A stretch of DNA of 64,000 nt from Albifimbria verrucaria (lineage: Eukaryota; Ascomycota; Sordariomycetes; Hypocreales; Stachybotryaceae): positions 4,154,001 to 4,218,000 of the forward strand of contig JAHREC010000011.1 in assembly GCA_020081605.1 (NCBI GenBank), in the 5' to 3' direction. The notes beneath the pieces are model-generated. The model was not told the origin of the DNA and did no database searches. It saw only the letters and a program-made list of their open reading frames with translations. A program made the translations under genes and the position numbers. Below are positions 1 to 12,090 of the stretch, one piece after another (the first letter of the stretch is position 1; every line of letters begins with the position of its first letter).

Positions 1-2209
1 GAAGACACAGCTACAAGATATACGGAGAGCCATGGAGCTTGAAAGCGAAGGAAGTAAGTGCAACAATTCCAAAAATAATGCAAAAAAATATTCTAATTAT
101 ACCAAGAAACAACCACAATTTCGGAACTTCAAGAACGGGTTCGAGATCAGGAGCTCAACTTATCGTTAGAAAGAGGGTCAATGCGAACCTGCAGCAACAG
201 TTAGACTCACAGAACGACTTAGGAAGAATGGAAAAATTGCTTGTTGAGAAACTGGATTCCCTTCTTGAACTGTCTGCTACCAGGGATGATCACCTTGGTC
301 TTCATAAGGATGATGAGCAACCGCTCCATGATCAGTATGTCTAACCCGTCATGCTTTCATTTTATTACTGCTGATGATTCCCAGGATAAGTCTAATATTG
401 AACCATGTGTCCTATTTACACGACTCGTCCTCACAGCCGAACCTGGAGCCAATGTTTCAAGACGTTCAGGAGAACATCATCTCTCGGTACGCTTCGTAAC
501 GCAAACAGCACATACGATTTCACTGACCAATACTAGTCTTCTACCTGTAATCCTCACCATTGTCAACAAATTCGATGATGCAGGTTTGTTCATGGGCAGT
601 CTTCAACGAGAGCTGCAGTCGGCATTCGTGGCGTTCGATAAAAGATGGGCTCTGCGCTTGATCAACACGAGACTACCCTAAGTATAACGGAGCCGGTTGA
701 AAGAATGACGGAATATCTTGAGAAAATTTCGGACGACATGAAACATAATCGAGAAAGCCACGACCGACTAGAACACCGCCTTGAGGCTTATGCCCAAAAT
801 GAGCGCGCCATCTATGAAGCCCATCAAACGGAGCATGCTGGCTTGGTCAAACAACTTCAACAACGCGAGTTAAAGATCAATCAGTTGGAATGTCAACTCC
901 AGACATCTACCGCAAACTACACACGCGATGTTGAGACCATGCGAGCCAAGATCCACGGCCAAGACGAAAGATCCAAGAATGACTTGCAAGCTCTAGGTGA
1001 TAAATTACGTCAGAAGTTGAAGGAAGAGTTTGACCGCGAACGAGACTTATCCGAACAGAATCTTCAACAAAGCGAAGCAGTGAATAAGGCTCTTGTGACG
1101 GAATTGGAAGAAGCAAGAAAGAAGTTGGCGAGCGCTGGAAATATAGACAAGCTCCGACAAAGTCTTCAAGAGGAGCAGCAAACGTCCATCAAGCTCTCCG
1201 AGAAGATACATAGGCTCGAACACGAAGCCCAGGGTCGGGACGCTACTCAAAGCCGCTGGCAAGAAGATATCCAAGAAATTGACAGCCTACGGACAAAGGT
1301 CAAGTCCATCTTTGAGCGAGTTCCTGGTTTGGAGACATTCCGTGCCCAATTAGAACATATTGAGCAACTGAACAATCACATCACATCAACATCCGAGTAT
1401 CTGCAAACAGAGCGTAACTGGATTCATGAACAATTTCGGGATAGCACAGAAGCTAAGCCATCGGAGATTGGTTCGACTGACACCAAGTTTGACGCCTCAT
1501 ATGAGGTGGATGACGAAGAAATGAAACTCAAGGACTTACAAATTGACAAGATTCAAGTGAACATGGGGTTGTGTGAGCTTGATCCTTCAATGCTTGAGAA
1601 TGAGTCGATTCAACGAAGAGTCATGGTCCACAGCCCATGTGTCGACCCAAACTCCCTTGTCCACCACCATCGGTTGAGCAAGAGCAGAAGAGGCGACGCG
1701 AGGCCAACAAGCCTCGTCCAATCTTGAAGCTTCGAAGGGCTCGGGCCGTAGAGTCGAATGAGAACAAGGAATCGGTGCTTCGAGTTGCCCATAATCACAG
1801 CCAGTATAATCGTCCCGTTTTAGGAGGTATTAGTAGCGCGGCATCGCAGAAAGGTATCCAGGTTAGCGATTCTTCTATACTAACGACTAGCGAAAAGGTG
1901 GTGCAGCAAATTCGTGCCGGGCTGGTTCAGAAGAAAAGACCAAGTCGCAGCTGGGACTTTCCCACAGTTGCTGATTTCGAGAGACTGCACCAGTCCGCCC
2001 AAGATTGGAAGAAGACAGATGCAGAGGTGAAGGTTGAGATGGGCGCTGCTAGTGAACAGGTCATGAAGAAAGCCAAAACACTGGATGATGATACATCCCA
2101 GAGCATCATGGCTGAGCCCAGCAACCGCGACAGGAGTGTAGAAGCGAGCCAAGGCGCTGCAATACGGAGACCTATCACACGCAGATATTCACAGCAGATG
2201 GACATGTGA
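1..2209 (+). CDS. Coiled-coil protein, 3' part of a multi-intron gene (5' end outside window)
   Basis: The longest block (645-1727) is a highly charged heptad-rich coiled coil with many Q, E, K and L residues. The reading then moves to another frame for 1637-2209, which ends in a basic, proline-containing tail and a stop. Either an intron or a lost base between about 1560 and 1640 explains the change; a GTGTGAGC donor-like site lies near 1569. Upstream, short coding-like stretches (about 180-340, 430-480 and 590-660) are separated by intron-like GT..AG segments. One of these has a GTAAGT donor near 53, so the gene starts before base 1. I do not recognise the family. Long coiled coils of this kind occur in fungal structural, chromosome-associated and vesicle-tethering proteins, and the sequence gives no catalytic motif. 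It converges with the bL33m gene on the other strand. Confidence 0.6.
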
Positions 2210-2604
2210 TGCGAGCTACTAGAGGGCGCTTTATCTAGAACGAAATCAACTAGGAGGAGCCTAGAAAGCCTGGGTGGGATGAATCGAGACAAGATAGTTG
2301 CTGTATTTGCTCACGACACTGGGTTATTGAGCGCCATGTAGAATTGAGATGTGGCTGAAAGGAAGAATTGGCCGAAATGAAGGATTGCGTGTTTGTAGCT
2401 TCAACTCAATGCTCATATTTCTGGCAACACGTGCTGAAAGCGTCTATTCATTGTACAAGCGGGCGATTCACATCTATGATGCTGTCGCCGCCAAAACCCC
2501 AAACTCCAGAGATGCCCAATGTGTTGATACAATGCCCATGTACATAGCCTCGAATGAAGTCGAATCGCGTCATGCGAGAACGTGGTGACAAAACGTCGAG
2601 CTGT

Positions 2605-2906
2605 CTATTTGGATCGCTTTTTCGTTTCGAGGAACAGGACCTTTTGCGCACTGCGAGGGTGTCAGCTAACCTGAGACGTTAAAGATTCGGCATCGGAGCC
2701 ATGTCTTCATACCGATGGGATCGTATTTCATCATGCCCATGAGGGAGACGTCCTGGGTCGCTTGAATGTGTAGAAGAAACCGGTCATGGCCATGGAGATG
2801 AGGCGCACGTGGATCAGACGGGTCTTCGCTGCAGAGGAGGTTAGCGAGATTTGGATGACTGAGAGAATTGGAGGCTGCACGGGGAATGCGTACCTTTCTT
2901 GGCCAT
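2605..2906 (-). CDS. mrpl39: Mitochondrial large-subunit ribosomal protein bL33m
   Basis: This is a small protein of the mitochondrial 54S ribosomal subunit. The first exon encodes MAKKA (start 2906). An intron (about 2829-2893, GTACGC..CAG) follows, then an exon with the L33 hallmarks [15 protein letters not shown] and MKYDPI. A second intron (about 2651-2712) precedes the final [12 protein letters not shown] and stop at 2605. About 58 residues is the normal length for L33. Two breaks interrupt the frame, one in the CCC run after RPRTS (near 2735) and one in an AAAA run before KVLFLE (near 2646). Each is restored by one extra base, so I read it as an intact gene with consensus errors. The gene symbol follows the yeast name and rests on family resemblance only. 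Confidence 0.75.
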
Positions 2907-4971
2907 GATGGGCAACTTGTTAAGAGCTTGTCGAGCTGCTGGTGGTTGCGGGAGGTCGCGATGTTGTATGCGCTAAGGAATTTCGAGAGATGCAGCGGTT
3001 GGCGGAGAAAGGTTGGTCCGGGTATTTTCCTCACCGAGCAGCTCACCGATAATAACATTGCAGGTTAAAGATAGCTAAGGATCAGGATACGAAAAGTACT
3101 GCCTACCTTGCGATCTCCATTAGCGCAGAAATAAATTTTAAAGTATTTAGATAATTAATTCGACTTATTGGCTTGTTTATATTAATCTCTTAGATTTTTA
3201 GCCGTTTATTCTCAGAAATTCTGTTAAGCATTGGTTGAGATATCTGCATACTAGGTAAGTAGGTATGCGGAATTTCTGTCCTGGAGTAAGCGGTTCTGGA
3301 GACCCTGGCCTGGCTTAGTGGAGAAACTCAGCAGGGTCAGAGCTGTAGGGCGGTTAATCTCAGTGGCTCACGATGAGCATAAAAGACTATCATGGACATC
3401 TCATAAGTCAGAACGGATCAGAATCACAAACTGTGGTTTCAATTAATTGCCACAGAAAGCTACAGAAATACAATAGACGTCATACAGGACAGGAATGGCT
3501 GCTTCGTCACAGCGGTCACAAGGTCAGCGTAGCCTAACTCTGTACCTAGAGGCACAGTAGGTAGGTGGTTGAGGGCAGCGCTACTGAGTTGAACCGGTTA
3601 TCAATGTACCCGGAACCTGGCTTTGTTAGCGGCCGCAGGCTAATCACAGGTAGCCGGGTACCGCCAGGGCTCAGCAAGGACCCTGACATGAAGGGAACCC
3701 CTTCGATAAGCACCGTCTTCGCGACGAAGCCCTCACCAACCCTCCTCCTTTTTCTCAAGGAACGACGACCCCTCGAAAACGCAAGAATGCCAGTCACCAC
3801 GCTCTCGTCGCGCACGAGCGCGAGCGTCGCGGCCTCGAGCCGTCGCCTGCTTGGGCTCTCGCGATTCACGGGTAAGAAGCAGCTTTTGTTATCCAGCGCC
3901 CGCTCGTCAGATTGAGATTCTCTCCGACGTGGGATATCGTACGCCGGGTTGCCATCCAAGTGGCTGGCACCATCAAGGCAATTTGCTTGTTTTTTGTTTT
4001 TCTGTTTAATCCCTCGGATCGGAGGACGACCCACAGAAGAGACCCTTTCTATTTGCGCTCTCCAGCAGCACGTCGCGCGCTCTGGTTGTGCCTTGCTGGC
4101 CAGGACACACACCACGCAGTGCAGGGCTGGCGGTGATGGGAAAACCAGACGCCAGCGAGCGGCACTTGTCGGAAATAGCCACCTACGGGGAAAGCCCGCA
4201 CACACCCTTGCGGATCGATCGACACGCTTCTCGCTCTTTAAAACAACTCGGTCGCCTGGACCCATTGAATGACCCGGCTTTTCCTCCATGGCGCTGGCTC
4301 CGGTTTCGGGCTGGGCCGGCAGACAGACTGATGTTTAGTCTCCAGACAACAGTCTTCCCGGGTATATTCGGTTCAAGTCGAAGCCGAATTCCCATTTCTA
4401 ATCGCCATCCCACGTCACCGCGCGGCATCCATGGTCATGTTACCCATGGGGTGAGCAGCCTTGAGCCGTCTGGCTAGCGCATTGAGTCATGAGCTGTCCG
4501 TCAACTCACTCACCCACCCCGGCAAGCGTCGCAGTGGCTTGTTACACTGAGCTGCCTGTCCCTGGCTATAACATCCACCCAATGCCGTGACCGAGGCAAT
4601 ACACTACAAGGTTCATGTCCAAGCGTCGTGTCAAAGCTGACCTCGTTTTGCTGGATTTCTTGCATCAATAGCCAGCCTCGTATGACCATGAGGAGACCCT
4701 GTCATTCATGAGACGCCTAGCCTCCATCTTCCCTCAAGAGCATTACACCGCATCATACTCTCTCCTTTCTTCTCCGTATATACATACATACTGCTCTGTT
4801 CATATTTGCTTTTGCCCGCATTAGCCAGACTGCGTTGTTTATATTCACCCGGCATACATCGGCTTCCTTTTAAAACCCATTGACCAACCAGCGCTGTTAG
4901 AAAACACCTCGCGATCCTTCATTCCTTACACATCCAAGAATCAGCAGTCCTCTCACCGCCAGGTCTCGACC
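2907..4971. other. 2.1 kb intergenic region between bL33m and alanine aminotransferase
   Basis: No convincing gene is seen. Around 3110-3245 the sequence is distinctly AT-rich, then turns GC-rich from about 3560. Open frames exist on both strands at 3546-4289, but their composition is arginine- and serine-rich without recognisable domains. The region separates two divergently transcribed genes, so it holds both promoters. Confidence 0.5.
4720..4971 (+). promoter_or_regulatory. Pyrimidine-rich promoter and 5' leader of alanine aminotransferase
   Basis: CT-rich tracts around 4725-4775 are followed by TATATACATACATA (about 4778-4791). A C/T/A-rich leader then runs to the ATG at 4972. This is the usual look of a strongly expressed ascomycete housekeeping promoter. 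The exact transcription start cannot be read from sequence. Confidence 0.45.
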
Positions 4972-6457
4972 ATGGGACTGAAAGTTGACAATATCAACCC
5001 GCGCGTCCGCGCTGCCAAGTACGCCGTGCGAGGCGAGCTGGCCGTCAAGTCAGAGGAGTACCGCGAGAGGCTGAGCAAGGGAGACAAGTCCCTGCCCTTC
5101 TCTCAGGTCATCTCGGCCAACATCGGTAACCCCAGCAACTTGACCAGAAGCCCATCACCTTCTTCCGCCAGGTCCTGAGCTTGCTGGAGAACCCCAGCTT
5201 CTGGAGAAGGAGCAGTTCCTCACCAAGGAGCTCGGCTACGAGGCTGATGTCATCGAGCGTGCCAAGTTCCTGCTTGAGAACGTCGGTTCTGTCGGCGCAT
5301 ACAGTGCCAGTGCTGGTGTGCCGGCCATCAGGGAAAGCATCGCCAAGTTCCTTGAGGGTGAGTTCAACATCAAACGGCCTTGTTAATATGTCTCTAACGT
5401 TAATCCCAGAGCGTGATGGCTTCCCGCCAACCCCTCCAACATCTACCTCTCTGCCGGCGCCTCGTCTGGTGTCAACACCCTCCTGAGCGTCATCTGTGCC
5501 GACGAGAAGTCTGGCATCCTTGTCCCCATCCCTCAGTACCCTCTCTACACCGCTTCACTATCTCTCCTCGGCGCCACCTGCGTCCCTACTACCTTGACGA
5601 GGCCAAGAACTGGGGTACCGACCTCGAGACCATCCGCACCGCCTACGACAAGGCCAAGGCCGACGGCGTTGACGTCCGCTCCATTGTCATCATCAACCCC
5701 GGCAACCCCACCGGCGCCTCGCTGTCCGAGGAGGACGTCCGCGGTGTCATTGACTTTGCCAGCCAGAAGAACCTGGTCGTCATGGCCGACGAGGTCTACC
5801 AGACCAACGTCTTCGTTGGCAAGTTCCACAGCTTCAAGGGCGTCCTGCGCAAGATGCAGCAGGAGAACCCCGGCAAGTACGACGCCGTCGAGCTCGTCTC
5901 TCTGCACAGCATCTCCAAGGGCATGATTGGCGAGTGCGGCCACCGCGGCGGCTACTTCGAGCTCGTCGGCTTCGACCCTGAAGTCGAGGCCAACATCTAC
6001 AAGTTCATCTCCATCATGCTCTGCCCCCGTCATCGGCCAGTGCCTCGTCGAGCTCATGGTCAACCCGCCCAAGCCCGGTCAGCCCTCGTACGCGCTCTAC
6101 AAGAAGGAGTACGACGGCATCTTCGAGGGCCTCCGCCAACGCGCCACCGCCCTGCACAAGGCCTTCTCCCAGATGGAGGGCGTTGAGTGCGCCGAGCCTC
6201 AGGGCTCCATGTACCTCTTCCCCACCATCAAGCTCCCCGCCAAGGTCGCCGAAGCCGCCGCCGCCGAGAACCGCACCCCCGACGAATTCTACTGCATGCG
6301 TCTCCTCGAGGCCACCGGTGTCTGCGTCGTCCCCGGCTCCGGCTTCGGCCAGGCCGACGGCACCCTGCACTTCCGTACTACCTTCCTCGCCCCCGGCACC
6401 GAGTGGGTCGGCAGCATCATCAAGTTCCACCAGGAGTTCATGGACAAGTACAGGTGA
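4972..6457 (+). CDS. Alanine aminotransferase (glutamate-pyruvate transaminase)
   Basis: This is a PLP-dependent class I/II aminotransferase that interconverts alanine plus 2-oxoglutarate and pyruvate plus glutamate. Family landmarks appear in order: NIGNP then QQLDQKPITFFRQVL near the start, GAYSASAG, YPLYTA with the YYLDE stretch, NPGNPTGASLS, MADEVYQ, the PLP-lysine motif SISKGMIGECGHRGGY, LMVNPPKPG and the C-terminal GSGFGQ..TLHFRTTFL. One intron lies at 5358-5409 (GTGAGT..CAG). Frame breaks near 5133, 5204, 5427, 5588 and 6025 all fall in C runs. Adding one C at each (two at 6025, giving LCPPV) restores continuous family sequence. Corrected length is about 475-480 residues, normal for the family. 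It converges on RPN7. Confidence 0.93.
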
Positions 6458-6897
6458 ACAGATAAAAATGAAATCGGAGCAGCGATAAAAAGAACGAAAG
6501 AAAGGAAATGGAAAAGCCCCTTGTCAGTAACGAAAGGGACAGCGGGATCGAGACGATCTAATTAGATGCATTGGCATAGCAGGATAGAGAGCATTCGTCG
6601 AGTTTCAGCAGGTTTTTATTATGGCAAAATCCGCTCAAGTCGAGATAGACGTCAAGAGAAATCCAGGGACGCACACCCCTCAACACCTTCTGTACAAGTA
6701 GGCAAAAGAATACTATACGATCACAGCTTCAGGAATCATGAGAAGTTTTTGGTCTGTTTTCATCGAGAGTCATCATTTCCATGTCCCGGCCCCATGTTGA
6801 CGCCTCTAAGTTCGTAGCATACATATTTGCTTTTGGGGTTGTAACCACAATGCCCCAGTAACCACCGCCCCCATGCTAGACGTGAAAACTAACCCAT
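6458..6897. other. Intergenic tail-to-tail region between alanine aminotransferase and RPN7
   Basis: This 440 bp region holds the two convergent 3' ends. Nothing coding or repetitive is recognised. Confidence 0.5.
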
Positions 6898-8457
6898 CTA
6901 CGCGCGCTCGCTTCCCCTCAGCCGCACGGCCTGGCCGTACTTTTGCAGCTTCGTGATGAGCTGATCGCCTTGGCGGACGACGTCCTGGTACTGCTTGTTC
7001 TTGTCGTCAGGGCGGTTGGTTTCGATGACGCCCTTGCCGGTCACGCGGTCGATGGTGCAAGGGATGCGGCCAGCAGCGATGAAGCGTGCGAGGTCACTAT
7101 AACATGTTAGCTTTGAGATTAAAAGTTGGAGATATGGGACTAACCGGTCGAGGAAGTCAACAGTCACACCAAAGTCGTTGGCCATGCTCTCCAGGCCGAC
7201 AACGCGGTAGCTCTGCAGGAGCTGCTGGTACGCGCGCAGACGCATTTCACGGATGAACCAGCTCTTGTGCTCGTGGAGGTAGCGGTCCTGGTTCAAGAAT
7301 TGCTCCTCGACGGAGGCAAGGGACTGGAAGAAGGTCTTGTAGTTGCCGTTGTAAAGGCTGCTGACGAGTAGGGCCAGAGGGCTGAAGTCGATGGCCATCT
7401 CGGCTTCGGGCTGGTCAGTGCTGGTGCCGAGGGTGGTCAGGTTGACAGCAGTGGTAGTGGCCGCCTTAGGTGCCTCATCGCCAGTGGTGTCATCGGCGCC
7501 AGGGCCGGCGCTGAGAGCACCGCTGAGGGCCAGCAGCTTGTCCTCGCCATCACCGAGGATGGCCTTGATCTCGGGGCGTCCACAACCTTGGACTTGAAGT
7601 CGACTCGCTTAAGAGACACGGAGCCGGCCAGAACGGAGTACACGACTAAGCTGGAGTAGGTGCACAGTTCGTAGCTGGTGAAGGTGGAAAGAGAATCGAG
7701 CAGGAGCAGGGCGGCGAGGTTGTAGGAGCGGACGGTGAGGAGGTGCAGGCCCTCGTAGGCCTTTAGACGGTTGCGACGGTCCCAGTCACCGCCGCTGTCG
7801 ACGAGAGCCTTGGCGCGGTCGACGTGCTTCTTAACGAGGGGCTTATCGCCGTAAAACAGAGCCATACGTATTATGGCCAGGACGAGATCGATCTTGGTGC
7901 CTAGGATTCCGGTCTTTTCGAAGACGCTTTCGCAAGCGGCAATAGCTTTGTCCTATGGGATGTTAGTCGCAGACCTTGCACAGGTCGACATGAGCCATAC
8001 CTTGTCACCAACTCGAGCCCAGAACTCGGCCCTCTTGCCCTTGGCGGCCTGGACTTCGGTATCGCCAGCCTGCTCGACAGCCTCGTCCTCCTCCTTCTGG
8101 AACTCGGCCAGCTCAGCATCGTTGTCGTCCTTCAGCTTCTGGTAGACAGCCTCGTCCCAGGGCAGGTTGACGGTGGTGGTGGGGCCTTGGTCGCGATCAT
8201 GCCGACCAGGCTGGACTTCCTGCTCAGCGGCTTGCCGGGGGCGGTGGCGCCACCCTCACCGACGGAGTTGAGGATGCCGTCAATGGGATGGGCCAGGTAG
8301 CGATAGAAGGGGCCATCTTGTGCTCGGCGATGGCATCCTGCAGGGCCTTGACGGCGGCTTGTTGGGCCGTCTTGGTGGCGTAGGCGTTTGTGAGGGTAAA
8401 GACGTGCTGGGACAAGGGCAGCAACGGCCACTTGGCGTACTGGGGATCCGAACCCAT
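6898..8457 (-). CDS. rpn7: 26S proteasome regulatory subunit Rpn7 (lid, PCI domain)
   Basis: This is a lid component of the 19S regulatory particle and contributes to assembly of the proteasome lid. The N-terminus from 8457 (MGSDPQYAKWPLL) leads into helical repeats. The centre contains DRRNRLKAYEGLH and the TSYELCTYSSLVVYSVL segment. The C-terminal PCI region has SVEEQFLNQDRYLHEHKSW, YQQLLQSYR and DLARFIAAGRI, and ends near GVIETNRPDDKNKQYQ. Introns are at 7953-8000 and 7097-7144. Breaks near 7577, 8183 and 8317 lie in C runs (G runs on the plus strand) and one added base each restores the frame. Corrected length is about 440-490 residues. Upstream frames beyond 8457 are low complexity, so this ATG is preferred. 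Confidence 0.93.
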
Positions 8458-8617
8458 GGCGGGCGAGGCGGTGGGGGCGTAGAAGAGGGTGAGGAAGAAT
8501 TCAGAGCGGTCGAAGGAGAGGAGAGCGTTGGTGGTTTGGGCGTGTGGTCGGGCGTCGGCGGCGGGTGGTTGTGGTGGATGATGAGGTTGAGGATGAGGAA
8601 GCTGCCTGTGATGCAAG

Positions 8618-8642
8618 CAGAGCAGAGCAGAGCAGAGCAGAG
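8618..8642 (+). repeat. Pentanucleotide microsatellite (CAGAG)x5
   Basis: Five perfect tandem CAGAG units lie just upstream of the RPN7 start on the opposite strand, in its promoter or leader. Confidence 0.9.
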
Positions 8643-8759
8643 GCTACGCTGAGTGGGTCTGAGCTCTTCTGGGGAGGTACCTTGCGTTACTGGGTACGTA
8701 CCGATCCGCTGCAAGGCTGCCAGAGGTGACGCATTCCGAATCCAAAGGTACGTACCTTG

Positions 8760-9085
8760 GGTCGACCACAAAGAGGTCATAGTACTATCAAAAAGAATTG
8801 GCAGGAATATAATAGATATAATTCTGACAGATGAGTATATTGATTCATTGCCTTACTTACGAGAAGTGTTAAATTTTATGTTATGATGGAAGAAGATTGA
8901 AAAAAAAATTTAATCTTTTTTAAATACTAGTAACGAGACAAAACAAGACCCCGTAGGATCCTAGCATATGGTGCTTTGAAGCCGTCTTTTAAACAACGAG
9001 GCTCAAGGCACTGGAAAGACCTCATGAAAAAATGATATCTGACATGGATTTATTCTCTAATATTCTATTCTCTAGATCTAGAGAA
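8760..9085. other. AT-rich island between RPN7 and the F-box gene
   Basis: Base composition drops sharply to A/T (for example 8775-8935), with long A and T runs and a small palindrome TCTCTAGATCTAGAGA near 9071-9086. There is no open frame. It may be a degraded, point-mutated transposon remnant, but no terminal repeats or transposase motif can be read. Confidence 0.35.
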
Positions 9086-9117
9086 AGACAGAAATATCTT
9101 GAAATGCCTCTACATCG

Positions 9118-11013
9118 CTAACTCTTACTCGCAAGCCCCGTCCACGTTTCATCAAGCCGTCTCTGCGATGCCCCCAACGGCGATGCATCATTCCCCAAGT
9201 ATTGCGTGTAGTACCATAAAGGAGGGACGCCTCCCTCATCCATGTTTCCAGACTCATACTCTTTCTCCAGCCCAATTCCGGGCTCTTGGAGAGACACCTT
9301 GGGTCGGGGACGTTCCGCCTCCCAGCTGGGCAGTGTCACATGCTCAACTTGCCACCCAGGTAGTACCGCACGTTCAACACTCTTGGGCGTGACGTGCTCC
9401 GCAAGTGTGAGGTTCATCTCCATGACTGTGCCTCGAAGGCCGCAGTAGAAGGAGCTGGAGAGATCCGAGGCTTTGGCTAGGAGTAGACACGGTCGTACAT
9501 ATAGCTGTTGCCAACGTGTAGAACTGCATCTGGCCGCCACTCGTCCCGCTTAGACTGAGAGTGCCAGTTACATGTTATGTCACGGAGGTGATCACACTTA
9601 TCCGCTTTCAGGAGTCATTTCCCACGGCGCCATCGTCGTACTGGCGCACGACACGAGGCCAGGGCGGCGAGCCAGAGCACGGCAGAGCATCGGTGTGGTG
9701 ATATGACTTGGGAAAGCGAAAGTCAAAGAACCTAAGGTCAGGGCCAAAGTTGCTCCCCGACACAAATCGATTGGTTCCATACACTAGCAAAGAGCTGCCA
9801 CCCTGGAAAGGCTGGAATCGGTCGCGGTAAACAGATACCTTGTCAGATGGGGAGCGAATGTCGTTCAGTCTACAGATGGTTAGCTTCACTTGAGCCGCTC
9901 TTGTTGACACAGACATACCTGTAGGTTCCATCATCCCAAGCACTCAAAAGTAGGTTCTGGCTGGAGGGGTGGCCAACCGGTTCAATGGCCCTCACAGTCG
10001 TCTTCTCATTCGCTCCGTCTAATTTCGTAGAATTCGCAAGCAAGCCAGACTTGAGCGGTTCCAAACCTGTCGGCAAGAGTTTATAGAACCGTAAGGGCTG
10101 ACTGCTACCTCCGAGAGCGCATGCGATGATTCCGTTTCCCATAAACTTGACGTTGCGGAGAAGAGACGTCTCACCAAGAGCACTGAGCTCTGCTACGTCA
10201 GCAAATGTCGTTGGTGATAGTTCAGGTTCATCGTCATCGTTCAAGTCGTATAATGTCAACATGGAGCTTCGGCAGCCGGCAAGCATGTTTGTCTGAGGGT
10301 TCCATTCCGTCCAGGTCACGGCCAGCTGACCGGGCGACTTCTTGCCTATTGGGCCAGTCTCATCTGCGGTTGCGTCTGGTGCGCTTAACGTTCTGATGAC
10401 TTGCCCACAGCTTTCCCCGTTGCCGAAAGAACATGGATGTCGCCATTCGCTCGTCCAACGATCACTTCGGGGTGGAATTACGCTCGACTATGGACACGGC
10501 GGTGACATCTCCAGTTCCCGCAACGTAGCCGTAGGAGTTGCCATGTATGCGCTGCCACACATCTCCCGATTTACCCTCAGTTCGACGCAGTAGGAGGTCT
10601 TCTCCAACACCCCAGGCCACGAGTTCAGTTTGATCAGTTGCAACGAGGTGCGCATCTAGCACCGGATGAAACGGCACCGACTGACCCTTTGGTCGTCCTC
10701 GTCGCTGCGGGTGGTTTTGCTGGCGCTCAGCGAACATGTTGATGAAGAACCCGCGCTTGTCCCAGCAGCGGTCAAGGTAGGTCAGCCGATCCGCAACGCC
10801 ATGCCAGCCCTTGACAACGGCCAGCGAGTCGTCAGTCGCAGGGAAGCGAGACTTGACGAAGCTTTTCCAGCCGGCGTGCTGCGCCAGGCTGCGCATGCGC
10901 CTGGTGGAGGCGCCTGGGTGGGCGACATCGCGAGCAGTGTTCAGCTGCTGGATGACGTCCAAGATCAGATCGTCTGGTAGGCTGTCCAAAGAGGTGGCTT
11001 CCATCTTGTTCAA
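9118..11013 (-). CDS. F-box protein with WD-repeat/beta-propeller-like C-terminus
   Basis: This is a predicted substrate adaptor of an SCF ubiquitin ligase. The N-terminus reads as an F-box (LDSLPDDLILDVIQQL..) followed by a propeller-like body: VIVGRANGDIHVLS, VTWTEWNP, RNVKFMGNGIIACAL, LLLSAWDDGTYR and LRFFDFRFP. These are typical of degenerate WD blades. An intron lies at 9870-9918 (GTATGT..TAG). Four frame breaks (about 10472, 10416, 9602 and 9487) are each fixed by one base in a C, G or A run, giving a protein of about 610 residues ending at 9118. The start could be 11013 or the second methionine three codons later. The substrate is unknown. Confidence 0.8.
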
Positions 11014-12090
11014 GCCATGTGCAAGGCTTGGGCGCTCATTTTTAGATAGTGGCAGAGTTGCGAATTCGCTAGTCGGTCATTTGTGTGTCGTCAGAGACCA
11101 CGCGCTAAGCTGTAGCAGCTTCCGTCTGAATTTTCGTATTCAGGTTAAAAAAAAAATTGTTTAAATTTCTAGGACTTTCTCTCGGGTTGTACGGGGAAAT
11201 TATGCATATATATGAATGGAGAGACTGTGTTTTTAGCAGTGGTTCTGGAAGCCTTGCGCTGCCACACTCTATAGTTAGAGTCAGAGTCAGAGTCAGAGTC
11301 ATCTAGTTATGCGTCATAGCCAGATCCACACCCGCCTAGGATGAGATCAGGGATTCCTGGAGCACTACGAAATATTTTTAAGAGCCTGACATATCTTAAC
11401 CCTTGCTTGCCATGCTGCATAATACCTCTGACCAAAGCTGCTGTTGAATGCACTTCAATTAATAAGAGGTCCCTTTATAACTAGAGCCTACTTTGACCCT
11501 ACGATGGGACATATTTGAAGGTAGGTAGACGTCAATCCACTGGCGCTCCAAGTTTAGCTAGGTAGCTACCTATTAATTCTACAGCCCTATGAACTGTACC
11601 TTAGTTAAGTTATTGGCAAGCACTACGGGTTATTGTGTGATGCACCCTGTATCCATCCACGGACGCTAACATCCTGTCAGCATACACCTTGTCCCTTTTC
11701 TTGCACTACCCTGGAGCATTCAGACAACCACAGTATTGCGCTTAAGATATAATAAGCAGAGGCATATTGAAGCTCTTGTGCAGCCAAGGAATTTTTTTCT
11801 TTTTTTCTTCTTCTTCTTTTTCTATTTTTCTTCCTTTTTCCACATAAAACAGGCGCCTGCTTGGCTAGATTCACTGGGGAGAGTGATCTTCCGGTTGTAA
11901 TCATGGCGTCTTCATTGCTAAACCAATTGTTTGAATAGACTTAAAGAACACACCTTGTGTGTCCCAGAGCTATTGGAAAGCTTTTTCTAGAGAAATAAGT
12001 CAAAGTCTTAATTTAGATCCATCATCCCAAGCATCCGTTTGATACGAGTGAGTTGTAATAACCGCCCGGCTCAGAAGAAACCTCGCTCTC
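11014..12090. other. Intergenic region before the STAND gene
   Basis: No gene is recognised. It contains the hexamer microsatellite listed separately and a T/C homopurine-homopyrimidine tract at about 11788-11845. Short open frames here have no recognisable domains. Confidence 0.45.
11277..11300 (+). repeat. Hexanucleotide microsatellite (AGAGTC)x4
   Basis: Four perfect tandem AGAGTC units lie in the intergenic region upstream of the F-box gene. Confidence 0.9.

Noticed and set aside
3546..4289. 247-codon open frame on the minus strand, overlapping plus-strand frames
   Set aside because: Arg/Ser-rich, no domain, overlaps frames on the other strand of equal quality, and lies in the promoter region of alanine aminotransferase.
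4972..6457. Alanine aminotransferase as a pseudogene
   Set aside because: All breaks are one- or two-base losses in C runs with full conservation between them, and the same pattern hits essential genes, so sequencing error is more likely.
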